Below are positions 30,501 to 38,228 of a stretch of DNA of 64,000 bases, piece by piece. This DNA is from Macrotrachela quadricornifera. Taxonomy: Eukaryota > Rotifera > Eurotatoria > Philodinida > Philodinidae. The stretch lies in the NCBI GenBank assembly GCA_022393335.1, contig JAJEKB010021019.1:108187-172186 (forward strand), written 5' to 3'. Position 1 is the first letter of the stretch. Every line of letters starts with the position of its first letter. Below the pieces are notes generated by a model. That model was given only the letters and a program-made list of their open reading frames with translations, was not told where the DNA came from and did not search any database. Both the position numbers and the translations under genes were made by a program.

Positions 30501-33500
30501 ATGAGAATAGATTAAAAACTATATAAATAAAATAACTTTTTTTAAATATAAAAAAAATGCATATTTCTAATGTTTCATAGATCTACATTACTTAGGTCTA
30601 ACCAAAAGTTCGTGAAACATTAAATAAAAATATAAAGATAAGGAGATATTTTTAGTTTTATTTCATCAAATGTTGAGGATAGTTGTCAGTATTATTTATG
30701 CCAAGACCAACCATTTCTAACAATTTGTTAAAAGTTTTTTTGAAGTCTTTTTCGAAAAAAATTTCAGGTATCTTGGAAACCGCATGAGCTAACGAAGTTT
30801 CACTTCTTTAATTATTAAAACTGCGTTTGATAAAATTAGTTAGTCAGGAATTACATAGTATCATGTCTGAGGAATAAGGTAGATACGACATTATATTGAT
30901 ATTTTCTTCTGTCAAATAATTAATAATATTGGATGAGTATGAAGCCATCGATGATCATGAAGCATTTTTGTGCATTTTGAACCTGATATCTCTATTTGTT
31001 TTCATATTCCACTAAAAAAGGACTTCAAACAATTTTCGATATAGTACTTGTACTCTATGATCTTGTCTTTATCTACACTCAGAATTATATCATTTAAAGA
31101 ATATATCACAGAAAGTTTTGATTAAAATCTATCTTCATGAACAATAATGTTAGCTGATTTGTCCTCAATAAGCCAGCTAGCATCAAATGACTTATGACTG
31201 ACGTACCCTAAAAAAATCTATGACCTATCTCTAGTGGTGCTAGAACACAACTGACATGATCGAACAAAATTTTGCTGAATTTTTAAAAGAAATCAAAAAC
31301 GATTAATTCATGCGGTTTCTAAGATACCTGATATTTTTTTCGAAAAAGACTTCAAAAAAACTTTTAACAAGTTGTGTCGAAATGATTGGTCTTGGCATAA
31401 ATAATAAATACTCGCAAGTATCCTCAACATTTGATAAAATAAAAATAAAAATATCTCTTATCTTTATATCTTTATTTAATGTTGCACGAACTTTTGGTCA
31501 GACCTAAGTATATACTTTTAGATGAAGTGCATACGGCTGTTTTTGAAAGTAAAATGTTTCAGTTTCTAAAATGACTAGTCCGTGAACAAAGTCTTAATAT
31601 CAGATGTTGTACTTACAAAATTCTACAAAACAGCATATGTCCAAGTCTAAGCATCGTAGCATCTGTGGACCATCTCCCGTTAGAACAATGATATACCATA
31701 AAAATGTCGCAAATATTATCTCATGGAGTTCCTTATAAACAAAATTTAAGTTGGATATTGTGTTTCTTTTCATGAATTTCAAAAGTCTATTTTTAATTAG
31801 TAATAACATGCCTTGATGACATATATCTTCTACACAAATGGGAACATATTATTCGAAATTTATACGTCGTGTGCAAAATTGCTGTCTAACCTTGTCAGAA
31901 ATGCATGTGGCTATACAGCAAGAATTGACTCAGACGAAGGAGATATTTCATGAGAGCAAGGAAATGAATTAATAAAATGATGAAAATTCTGTTTGAGTGT
32001 CTTATATAATTTCAGTAGTTCAGGACTTACACGACTAATTGTCCTTAGTTCCACTAAGAATATAGATAATCAAATAAAAATAGCACGATGTTTTATTCAA
32101 AGTCATATGTTGATTGAATTACAAATTGAAAACAATATCAGATTTTAAAAAGTTATAAAGCAGACAAAATGTTTTGTGAGTGTGAAGATATAAACAACTC
32201 TTCTTTTTTTCTGTTTCCATTAGCATACCTAAATTAGGTAGCTCTCTCGTTGTTGCTCAATATTTCACGCGACTATTTCAACGCAAACCACACATCACCT
32301 TGGATGCCGCAACAGAATATGAACTTCCTTTACAGCTGGATCAAATTAAATTTGATCATGCATATTTTTCTTATCCAACACGACCAAAGATTAGCATTCT
32401 CAATAACCTCAACTTGACATTGAAGGCTGGCCAATCAATTGCTCTCGTAGGTGAGTGAATGTGATTATTATGAGTAATATTATCAAATATTGACCAAGCA
32501 ATACCATTAAAATAAAGTGGCTTCTATAACTAAGTAATTTTCGAAAAATTAAAGCAAGATATCCAAAGTTGGCAGTGATAATAAATGTAGATAATTCGGC
32601 ACTACTATTTTGTTGTGTCGTTCATATTTTCCCGTTATAGTAAGCCATACGACCGTATCTTGCGTTCTCTGTAGTAAAATTGTTCGCTGCGCGTGAATGG
32701 TATGTTTCTGTATACAAGTATCCTTTCTATAAAAGTTTTCTGGTTGAACTGATACCTTAATCGAACATTTCGTCGGTAAGTATCAAAGATGTTCGTGTGT
32801 TAACCTATTGATGGCAAGAAACATGTATATACGTTTTCAGCTTCATTTAACTTGCATTTATATATTTATATATCTTGATTAGATCATAAGAATTCTTCCA
32901 GTTTTTGTTGTGTTTCTGATATTGCAAAAACATTATAAATCGTGAATGTGCATGTGAGCATACAAAGTAGCCCAAAAGTCTGTTATTCGAAAGAGAAATT
33001 GAATATCTTCTTCGTAGTTCGATCAAAGAAACTGATATTTTCATCGAAGGTAAAAGAGTATTCATAGTTCATATTCATAAGTAAAAGGTTGACAAGAACT
33101 ATTATGAAATATTACTATTCACTTCATCAAAAAATTCTATTCTATCATATTTTCATAATAAAAAGCAACATAGAATAAGCAGACGGAACTTATCAACATC
33201 TAATATGAATATTTGAATAAACTTATTATCGCAACACAATTACAAGAACATCCAGTCTCTCAAACAACGGTTTGGTAGCAAGATAGTGTACCAGCACACT
33301 ATGGTCAAGTTGTACAAGTTTTTTTTAGATGAGACATTCTTACATTGTATTTTTCGTCGAGGACCTATCGAATGGTTGCCACGCTCTTTTAGTTAGATAC
33401 CATGCAATTTTTTACTATAGGGAATTGCAGAAGCTCATATCTGCATACAAAATCCTCGTGATGAAAATCATATGAAGTCCTTAATAGTGTAAATATTTAC

Positions 33501-36500
33501 ATTTATCAATGGTAACATTGTATTAGGCAAAACAATCTGTTGTTCAGTAGTCAATCACTATCAGATGTGTCTCGATAACGAAGCTATATATAGGATGTTC
33601 GTAAAGTCCTTAGAGTTAGAAAAATTTGAATATCTCCATTACGGCTCGACCAAACGGGCTCATTTTTTTGCCAAAGATAGAGGCATGTTCACACTTCAGA
33701 TCCGTATGGACAAGGTTAGTGAGAATCTTTGTTAAGTGTTACTATTGACCTCAATAAGAAAATTTTACTTTTGCACAAATAAGAAAAAAACAATATGCGG
33801 GATAGTTCAAAAGTTACTTTATTGAAAGAAAACTGAACATCTCCATTATGGCTCAAGCAAACAATCTGGTTTTTTTACTAGGGATAGAAGCATGTTCGCA
33901 CCTCAAAGCCATACGGATAAGGTTGGTGAGAAGCTTTGTGAAGTATATTGTTTTTTTTTCTTATCTGTGTAAAAGTAAAATTTTCTTATTGAGATCAATA
34001 GTGACACTTAACAAAGATTCTCACTAACCTTGTCCGTATGGATCTGAAGTGTGAACATGCCTCTATCTTTGGTAAAAAAATGAGCCCGTTTGGTCGAGCC
34101 GTAATGGAGATATTCAAATTTTTCTAACTCTAAGGACTTTACGAACACCCTATATTTTGAACACTTATGTTAGAGTATTATTCATCTATTTTCAAATAAT
34201 ACGACCTAATCTGTCGACTGTTGTAGACTATCATGGTTATCTATGAGTACAATAAAGCCTTACGACAGGAACTTTATTCTATGTCGATTCTTAATATGGG
34301 ATAGAATAGAATTTTTTCTTTGTTGAAATGAATAGTAATACTTCATAATGATTTTTGTCAACCTTTTCTTTATCAATGTTAACTATATATACTCTCCTAC
34401 TTTCAATGGAAATATCAGCTTCTTGGGTCAAGCTGTGATGGAAATATTCAATTTTTTCTTTCGGTTAATGGACTTTTGGCTTACTCTGTATCTTCATTCT
34501 TTCGCATTCTGTTGAACTACAATTGCTATCATGTTCTTCGTATATACATTACGAGTTTCACAACCAACTTATTCAGATATATCTTCAAGAGTATCCCCGA
34601 TCATAGAGTGTAGAACTCTTCCAACCATTGGTGACAATTTCTCATTACATACTATTTTCCGTCTCTCGTTCAGGCAATACTGAGAAAGAAACCTTTACAA
34701 AAATGGTTTGTGGTTTTTAATTATACAAAACAAATATCAATAAAGCGTACCGACACATGTTATTGATGTGACATTTGTAGCACTGATCTTTGCGTTACAA
34801 ATTGTTTTTAAGAACATCAAATCTGAATATATCTCTCAATGTTTATGCATGGCAATCAAATTTATTTTAAGACATTTCTAAAAGAAATTTTTTCGTCATT
34901 TTCGAGGAAAACCTATTGCCAGAAGATTAATCATATCACAGATATATTAATAACGGTGAGTAATTGATTCGGTTCGATTCGGTAGAGAGTTCCTTATCAG
35001 GCCTATTTAAATTTTTTTAAATTTTGATCTTTTTTTCGAAAAATTGACTCGAAAAATGGTTTCTTTTTTGAAAAATCAGAATCTTTGTATGGAAATCAAC
35101 GTTTATGTCGATGAAGATATATACGTCAGACTATTTTATGAAATCAAAATTTCTCATAGTATCTTTATTCTTTTCTGTCACCATACTTGTGTATGATGTT
35201 ACACTGCAGAATTAAAATCACATAAATATTTAGGTTTACATTTTATCATTGATTTATCTATATTCTCCACTATTTTTCGTATATATTCCTTTTAGACATA
35301 AGAACTAACAAAGCGAATGTAGGATCGAAAGTAGATTAAGTATATAGTTGATAAACAGTGCCTATGATTGAGGAACAGCTCCGAACAGCATCTAATAAAT
35401 TTGGAATATGTAGTCCAATGACATTTCCTATCTATCAACAGACATAAAAGAAAAGAGAAAACATATGAAATAAATCGTGCAAAGCAAGAGAGTTGAGCAA
35501 TACCAGTTTTATATCACTATTATAGTAATTAGAAGGGACATATGACTAATCTAATGGTTGATTTGGCTGTTATAGGGCTAAAAAAAGAAGAATAATTCAT
35601 GTCAATCTCCCCACCAGTTCGGCTTACTCTCACGAGATTAGGCTGATACTTGTACCGATAACAGAAAAACCTTATCTGTTGCGGCTTCTAACAAGAAATC
35701 AGGTTAAAATGTGTAGTGTGAAACTGGTTCAAATTCAGTTGTTCACAGAATTCTTCTTTCTTTCCCTAGTCACCAATTTGCCTGTCCTTTCTAACTAAGG
35801 TTTCTTTTTACTTTCTTAACATATCTTTCAAAATTTAAAGTTCAATGAGAATCTTTCTTTGTTTATGTATGACTTCTTGATTGTTTCGTTTGCTAACGTA
35901 GAATAACTATAATAGGCTTTTCGTTGATATATTAATACATATACAAATGTATAGGCACTACTGGATGTGGAAAATCAACGGTTTTGGCGCTTATAGAACG
36001 ATTCTACGATGTTGTCGATGGCGAAGTGGTATGATACATTGCGTCATTAACTCGTTTTCTGTTTGAAACATTTTTCCTTTTATTAAATAGCGAGTAGATT
36101 CGAGAAATATTCGCCAAGTGAGTTTACGACGCCTCCGTTCCTGCATCGGTCTCGTCGGCCAAGAGCCTGTGTTATTCAATATGTCAATTCGTGATAACAT
36201 CGCTTATGGAAGTGATCAGAGTTCACTTACTCTGGATGATGTTATTGAGGCCGCAATCAACGCCAATATTCATTCATTCATTGAAACACTACCACAAGTA
36301 ATTATGTCGAGCTTTTTTAAGAGAAAAATTTACATTTCGATGGTTACGGATAGTCTTTTCAAAGAGGCACAACAATTATGAAAGATGAAAAATATCATTC
36401 TTAATGAAATTTGAAAAGCAAGTTTTTTTCCTCAATTGATATTAGCCATAGAAAAATAATATGACTGCAATCAGTAACAATCACGAGGAACACTGCGCGA

Positions 36501-38228
36501 TATGCGGCATTACAGCAAATATTTATCAAGATGTGATTCATTTTCCTTTATCATTTCTGAATAGATGTTTATTCTAATACTATCTATCACATACTGTCAA
36601 AAATGGTACAAATAAAGTAGATAGATGTATGATCGATTATAGGTAGTTACAATTAGACAAAAATGACATTAAGAGACTTGCCATGGTTTTATTCAGCTCT
36701 TAGGAGTGTTCAAATGTGTTCATTGAGAGTTAATATGAATTTAGACTGTTAATCAGATAGTTTTATGGCACAGAAATTTAGTCTAAAAATTTCTCAAATT
36801 AGTCCAACTTCAGATTTCAATTCCTCGATTCCAACAGTCTATAACAAAACTACCACAATACTTACATCATTTTTCTGGGATCAGAACTTAGACATTACAA
36901 ATTTCTTCTCAAATAATTGCGAAATTTCTGATTTTTCAGCCAATAATCAACAAAATAAGTGGCATAGGGCCTTTGAAATAAGTTCTCATGATTGAAGAAT
37001 CAACATCTAAAGTTGAGCTTGAGAAATTTTAGAGCTAACTTTTTTGTATCTTAAAATCTTTCGATCATTCGTATAAACTCATATTGACGATCGAAAATAT
37101 AGATGAATTTTTTTTAAACAAGACGCAGAATTCAACTGATATATGTGCCTTAATTCTACATTAGCTGATTATCTTCAAAAACAAAATTGCTAGAAAATAT
37201 ACATTAAAACTCTTTTCTCTACGTATTTGAATGATTGACTTGTTGAAAGTTCACCAGAAAAACAAATTTTTTTCAACTCACCTGAGAAAAATTTTCGTTT
37301 TATAAAAATATAAGGTATATATCTCTATAGTTCATGTCAGAAAGGTGTACATTTTGTCTGGAAAATCTCAACAATTATACAGAAAAAAATTTACATAAAA
37401 TCTTGTTATGCGACGTTTGTTAAACGTTGAAGCCTTGATTATCTTGGAAAAATCCTGATTTGAATTAGGGTTTTCATATAAATCTGTTAGATATTCCCTG
37501 TAAAATAAAGTTAGATTTTGGCAGAAGAAGACCCCATAACAGTTAGCTCGATAAATCGTTTTAAAAGTAAAAATTTTCGATTAGGTCAAACGCAAAGCGT
37601 TGGTTTTGTACAGTTCAGACTACTTTGGGGCATATCTGCACAGTATTCTTCATCATGTTTTACGAATTCAGCCGTGTGACTTTTTCTAATGATTATTCTA
37701 AAAATGTTCAGTGACTAAAATATGAGTAAGATTAATAGCTTTGACGCTGTATAATTTCTGTGGTCTCTTACCCCGGCAAAAAGGCGATACGAATTCTAGT
37801 ATTAATACTGAATATAGGGATATGATACGTGCGTTGGTCAATTTGGTTCTCAAATGTCGGGCGGTCAACGACAACGATTAGCTATCGCACGTGCATTTGC
37901 ACGAAAACCTCAACTTCTGCTTATGGACGAACCCACAAGTGCACTTGATGTTGAAAATGAACGGGTTAGTTCCTGAAAGGAAAGTGCTTCTTATATTTTA
38001 TGAATATTATAAATCTAGATTGTACAAGAGACATTGCAGTCTACCAGTAAAAAATTCACTTCAATTACTGTTGCTCATCGGTTGTCAACGATTCGCTATG
38101 TGGATATGATCTATGTAATGCAACGGGGTCACATTGTGGAACATGGCAAACATGAAGAATTGATGACTCGACCAAACAGTGTCTACGCACAATTATACAA
38201 TGAATCTATTGGTTCCACAATTGCATGA
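3000..38228 (+). CDS. ABCB-type (P-glycoprotein-like) full ABC transporter, 21 exons, 5' end missing
   Basis: Predicted plasma-membrane ATP-driven exporter of hydrophobic compounds or lipids. Exons: 3000-3193, 3242-3413, 3467-3591, 8336-8507, 8569-8857, 11706-11845, 11904-12026, 15531-15711, 15767-16068, 20164-20322, 27304-27408, 27461-27622, 27672-27878, 27931-28043, 28096-28236, 28301-28354, 32224-32450, 35955-36028, 36091-36297, 37818-37964, 38019-38228. All junctions are GT-AG and phase-consistent; the sum is 3504 nt, 1167 residues plus stop. In this numbering NBD1 has Walker A GNSGSGKST (313-321), Q-loop Q362, signature LSGGE (418-422), Walker B with E443 and switch H476. NBD2 has GTTGCGKST (956-964), Q1004, MSGGQ (1062-1066), E1087 and H1118. 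P-glycoproteins are about 1280 residues, so the cytoplasmic N-terminus and TM1 (roughly 100 residues) lie in an unidentified upstream exon. All catalytic residues are present, so the gene looks functional despite eight introns of 1.5-7 kb filled with repeats. Confidence 0.9.
3592..5098. other. First part of ABCB intron 3, no recognisable element
   Basis: AT-rich sequence with short ORFs but no family similarity and no inverted repeat that I could find. A frame around 3660-3750 with several stops ([13 protein letters not shown]) could be an exon-like relic, but I cannot assign it. Confidence 0.5.
5099..5218. repeat. 40-bp tandem repeat, three copies
   Basis: Units 5099-5138, 5139-5178 and 5179-5218 all start with AG and end GATAT or GACCT. 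The first two are close matches and the third is diverged. Confidence 0.7.
5219..5920. other. ABCB intron 3, unassigned segment
   Basis: No ORF of note, no tandem structure, and no clear similarity to other repeats in the window. Confidence 0.4.
5921..6122. repeat. Palindromic foldback repeat, about 200 bp
   Basis: Arms 5921-6012 and 6031-6122 (AACACCACGAATT and its complement at the ends), with an 18-nt centre containing ACGCGT. There are a few mismatches. Confidence 0.85.
6196..6586. repeat. Foldback element rich in ATCGATTT units
   Basis: Arms 6196-6374 and 6397-6586 begin GTACCCATGTAAAAAA and end with its complement. Each arm is itself built of repeated AATCGATTTTT words, so the element has internal short repeats as well as inverted ends. 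Confidence 0.85.
6589..7125. mobile_element. Non-autonomous TIR element, family B, full-length copy
   Basis: Ends CCCATGTCGCT (6589-6599) and AGCGACATGGG (7115-7125) are inverted repeats, followed inward by related AACCGTCGGTTA and CCGGTTAACC strings. The body recurs at 49663-50025. It has no transposase, and its superfamily is unknown. Confidence 0.75.
7126..8335. other. ABCB intron 3, end segment with a possible coding relic
   Basis: At about 7363-7540 a plus-strand frame without stops reads [18 protein letters not shown] and on to LPEEYQVTI. It has coding-like composition but no recognisable family; it may be a relic of an inserted gene or chance. Confidence 0.35.
8336..8857 (+). CDS. ABCB gene exons 4-5 (end of TMD1 and start of NBD1 through Walker A)
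   Basis: Exon 4 (8336-8507) completes the CG|T codon from exon 3 and reads [15 protein letters not shown], the expected continuation of TMD1. Exon 5 (8569-8857) reaches the NBD1 beta-strand [18 protein letters not shown] and ends inside Walker A after GNSGS, in phase 1. The intron between them is 61 bp. Confidence 0.88.
8858..10810. other. ABCB intron 5, unassigned part
   Basis: About 2 kb without a recognisable gene. Around 9280-9390 short AATGAGT-like words recur. Around 9500-9620 there are short imperfect inverted matches (CGAAAAATCCC and similar). Confidence 0.4.
10811..11617. repeat. 807-bp near-perfect palindrome in ABCB intron 5
   Basis: The sequence from CAATGGAGATGTTTC at 10811 reads as the reverse complement of the sequence ending at 11617, with few mismatches, inward to about 11200. 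Segments ending TCTACTATTATAAGGA occur twice in each arm. It has no transposase; it is probably a foldback-type non-autonomous transposon. Confidence 0.88.
11706..12026 (+). CDS. ABCB gene exons 6-7 (NBD1 Walker A to Q-loop and helical domain)
   Basis: Exon 6 (11706-11845) completes Walker A (GKST) and runs to the Q-loop IAIVSQEP. Exon 7 (11904-12026) begins [14 protein letters not shown], the standard post-Q-loop motif, and ends at DFIMSLPQ. Both are phase-consistent, with a 58-bp intron between them. Confidence 0.88.
12027..13107. other. ABCB intron 7, first part, unassigned
   Basis: About 1.1 kb of AT-rich DNA. I see no ORF of interest, tandem array or inverted repeat. Confidence 0.4.
13108..13598. 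repeat. 490-bp palindrome in ABCB intron 7
   Basis: Arms 13108-13340 and about 13360-13598 pair throughout (AAATAGGAGCTTTAC at one end, its near complement at the other). Because the arms mirror each other, overlapping ORFs on both strands have similar sequences; these are artefacts of the palindrome. Confidence 0.88.
13600..13801 (+). mobile_element. MITE family A, copy 1, with internal 32-bp tandem repeats
   Basis: Terminal inverted repeat GTGAAACACGAT (13600-13611) and ATCGTGTTTCAC (13790-13801). Inside are four 32-bp units starting CACAGACCG at 13662, 13694, 13726 and 13758. The tail ATTTTAATCCCGTAGGGATTG beyond 13801 is shared with the other copies. Confidence 0.75.
13802..15530. other. 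ABCB intron 7, second part, unassigned
   Basis: AT-rich. An 80-codon ORF at 14377-14619 has no known similarity. No inverted repeat was found. Confidence 0.4.
15531..16068 (+). CDS. ABCB gene exons 8-9 (NBD1 signature, Walker B, switch; linker)
   Basis: Exon 8 (15531-15711) carries [11 protein letters not shown] and [12 protein letters not shown]. Exon 9 (15767-16068) carries the switch motif [14 protein letters not shown] and then a charged Ser/Lys/Glu-rich linker, typical of the NBD1-TMD2 linker. I placed the donor at 16069 (CTCAA|GTAAAT, phase 0) because it keeps frame with exon 10. Open frame continues to a stop at 16156-16158, so a truncated half-transporter from read-through is formally possible. 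Confidence 0.85.
16069..16509. other. Start of ABCB intron 9
   Basis: Unassigned AT-rich sequence with a short GA microsatellite around 16325-16342. Confidence 0.45.
16510..19098 (-). pseudogene. Decayed piggyBac-type transposase, antisense in ABCB intron 9
   Basis: Reading the minus strand from an ATG at 19098: an acidic N-terminus ([15 protein letters not shown]); [11 protein letters not shown] and [22 protein letters not shown] and DYWSTDYL through [23 protein letters not shown] with the first catalytic Asp; [36 protein letters not shown]; and [19 protein letters not shown]. It resumes beyond an inserted foldback with [19 protein letters not shown] and a Cys-rich tail ending [16 protein letters not shown]. 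The segment order and motifs fit piggyBac (DDE_Tnp_1_7) and its C-terminal Cys domain. Several stops and frameshifts make it dead. It was identified by eye from family patterns. Confidence 0.75.
16909..17888. repeat. Foldback element inserted in the piggyBac relic
   Basis: Outer arms 16909-17105 and 17693-17888 (ACGGGTTGATCGAAAG and complement) are near-identical. A second diverged copy of the arm follows directly at about 17110-17300, so the element contains a direct duplication. It splits the transposase frame between the Asp-rich region and the C-terminal part with little or no loss of coding sequence. Confidence 0.85.
19219..19239 (+). other. Candidate 21-nt micro-exon of the ABCB gene
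   Basis: GATTGCAG precedes and GTGAAT follows a 21-nt stretch encoding EEEESTQ in phase 0. It nearly repeats the last residues of exon 9 (SEEESAQ) and could be spliced in as a cassette without disturbing frame. It may also be a dead duplication of the exon 9 end. I left it out of the main gene model. Confidence 0.35.
19240..20163. other. End of ABCB intron 9
   Basis: Unassigned AT-rich sequence with no clear repeat or gene. Confidence 0.4.
20164..20322 (+). CDS. ABCB gene exon 10 (start of TMD2)
   Basis: A 159-nt phase-0 exon starting [11 protein letters not shown] and continuing through [20 protein letters not shown] into TM7. The WPWLL motif matches the conserved TMD2 entry of P-glycoproteins. 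It stands alone between introns of 4095 and 6981 bp. Confidence 0.8.
20645..21746. repeat. 1.1 kb inverted-repeat element in ABCB intron 10
   Basis: Ends GCATCGTGAAAAGCTCTAC (20645-20663) and GTAGAGCTTTTCACGCTGC (21728-21746). Longer subterminal arms at about 20725-20845 and 21450-21575 share TTTCGTTTTGATG-type words. The centre is non-coding. Confidence 0.7.
21774..22121 (+). mobile_element. MITE family A, copy 2
   Basis: Ends GTGAAACACCAT (21774-21785) and ATCGTGTTTCAC (22110-22121). It shares TGTTGAAGTGTATAGGG and the poly-C-CACAGA-CGTGACC motif with copy 1, and shares its right half with the reversed copy at 60592-60815. Confidence 0.75.
22122..24187. other. ABCB intron 10, unassigned segment
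   Basis: About 2 kb with no recognisable gene or strong repeat. Small ORFs on both strands around 23240-23709 have no family features. Confidence 0.4.
24188..27208. mobile_element. Possible 3 kb transposon remnant with 140-bp terminal inverted repeats
   Basis: Sequence 24188-24333 and the reverse complement of 27066-27208 match for about 140 bp, including GAGATATCTTATT and GACCAAAATATACGA-type words. Between them lie a nested foldback, a 14-G run at 24408-24421 and about 2 kb with no recognisable transposase. It could be a decayed DNA transposon or two independent inverted copies of one repeat. Confidence 0.55.
24577..25102. repeat. Foldback element, about 525 bp, nested
   Basis: Arms 24577-24795 and 24888-25102 pair, including TTGATGATATCTTC and CAGCGGAGATCAATTG against their near complements. 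It lies inside the 24188-27208 inverted pair. Confidence 0.8.
27304..28354 (+). CDS. ABCB gene exons 11-16 (TMD2)
   Basis: Six exons separated by introns of 49-64 bp: 27304-27408, 27461-27622, 27672-27878, 27931-28043, 28096-28236 and 28301-28354. They encode TM8 to TM12, including [19 protein letters not shown], the conserved coupling region, and [15 protein letters not shown]. For exon 14 the obvious donor at 28055 would shift the frame. The GTGCAC donor at 28044 gives phase 2 and continues correctly into exon 15, so I chose it. Confidence 0.8.
28355..30588. other. ABCB intron 16, unassigned first part
   Basis: About 2.2 kb of AT-rich DNA with no recognisable element. A possible alternative acceptor (TTTGTAATCAG, about 28411) would add a short frame ending at a stop, so it was not used. 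Confidence 0.4.
30591..31508. mobile_element. Mariner-like MITE with TA target duplication
   Basis: Terminal inverted repeats of about 200 bp (30591-30795 and 31306-31508) start CTTAGGTCTAACCAAAAGTT, in the style of Tc1/mariner ends. The element is flanked on both sides by TA (30589-30590 and 31509-31510), the standard target duplication of that superfamily. The 500-bp interior has no readable transposase. Confidence 0.8.
31511..32223. other. ABCB intron 16, last part
   Basis: Unassigned AT-rich sequence; nothing recognised. Confidence 0.4.
32224..32450 (+). CDS. ABCB gene exon 17 (TMD2-NBD2 junction)
   Basis: A 227-nt exon entered in phase 2 and left in phase 1. It encodes the end of TM12, the intracellular helix and the first NBD2 strands ([17 protein letters not shown]), ending ALVG just before Walker A. 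It is isolated between introns of 3869 and 3504 bp. Confidence 0.87.
32451..32960. other. Start of ABCB intron 17
   Basis: About 500 bp of AT-rich intron with no recognised feature. Confidence 0.4.
32961..34490 (+). mobile_element. Decayed Tc1/mariner (IS630)-type transposon with nested MITE
   Basis: Inverted ends of about 200 bp: TACAAAGTAGCCCAAAAGTC at 32961 and the complement of TACAGAGTAAGCCAAAAGTCC ending at 34490. Between them, at about 33260-33520, broken frames read [32 protein letters not shown] and [11 protein letters not shown]. These match the QQDxAPxHY ... RRGPIEWPPRSPDL ... DFFLWG block around the second and third catalytic acids of this superfamily. The N-terminal part of the transposase is gone, and a 563-bp MITE is inserted just after the relic. 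Confidence 0.75.
33591..34153. mobile_element. MITE family C, copy 1 (nested)
   Basis: Ends ATAGGATGTTCGTAAAGTCC and GGACTTTACGAACACCCTAT, with arms 33591-33790 and 33955-34153. An internal segment (33800-33950) is a diverged copy of the arm. It is homologous to 42355-42911. Confidence 0.85.
34491..35954. other. End of ABCB intron 17
   Basis: Unassigned AT-rich sequence; no inverted repeat or coding relic recognised. Confidence 0.4.
35955..36297 (+). CDS. ABCB gene exons 18-19 (NBD2 Walker A to Q-loop)
   Basis: Exon 18 (35955-36028) supplies [19 protein letters not shown]. Exon 19 (36091-36297) supplies the Q-loop [19 protein letters not shown] and ends at FIETLPQ. The intron between them is 62 bp. 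Confidence 0.88.
36298..37817. other. ABCB intron 19
   Basis: 1520 bp of AT-rich intron. A 76-codon ORF at 36765-36995 has no recognisable features. No repeat was found. Confidence 0.4.
37818..38228 (+). CDS. ABCB gene exons 20-21 (NBD2 signature, Walker B, C-terminus)
   Basis: Exon 20 (37818-37964) contains [11 protein letters not shown], with Met in place of the usual Leu of LSGGQ, and [12 protein letters not shown]. Exon 21 (38019-38228) contains [15 protein letters not shown] and the HGKHEELM turn, ending with TGA at 38226-38228. The C-terminus is the usual length for the family. Confidence 0.88.
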
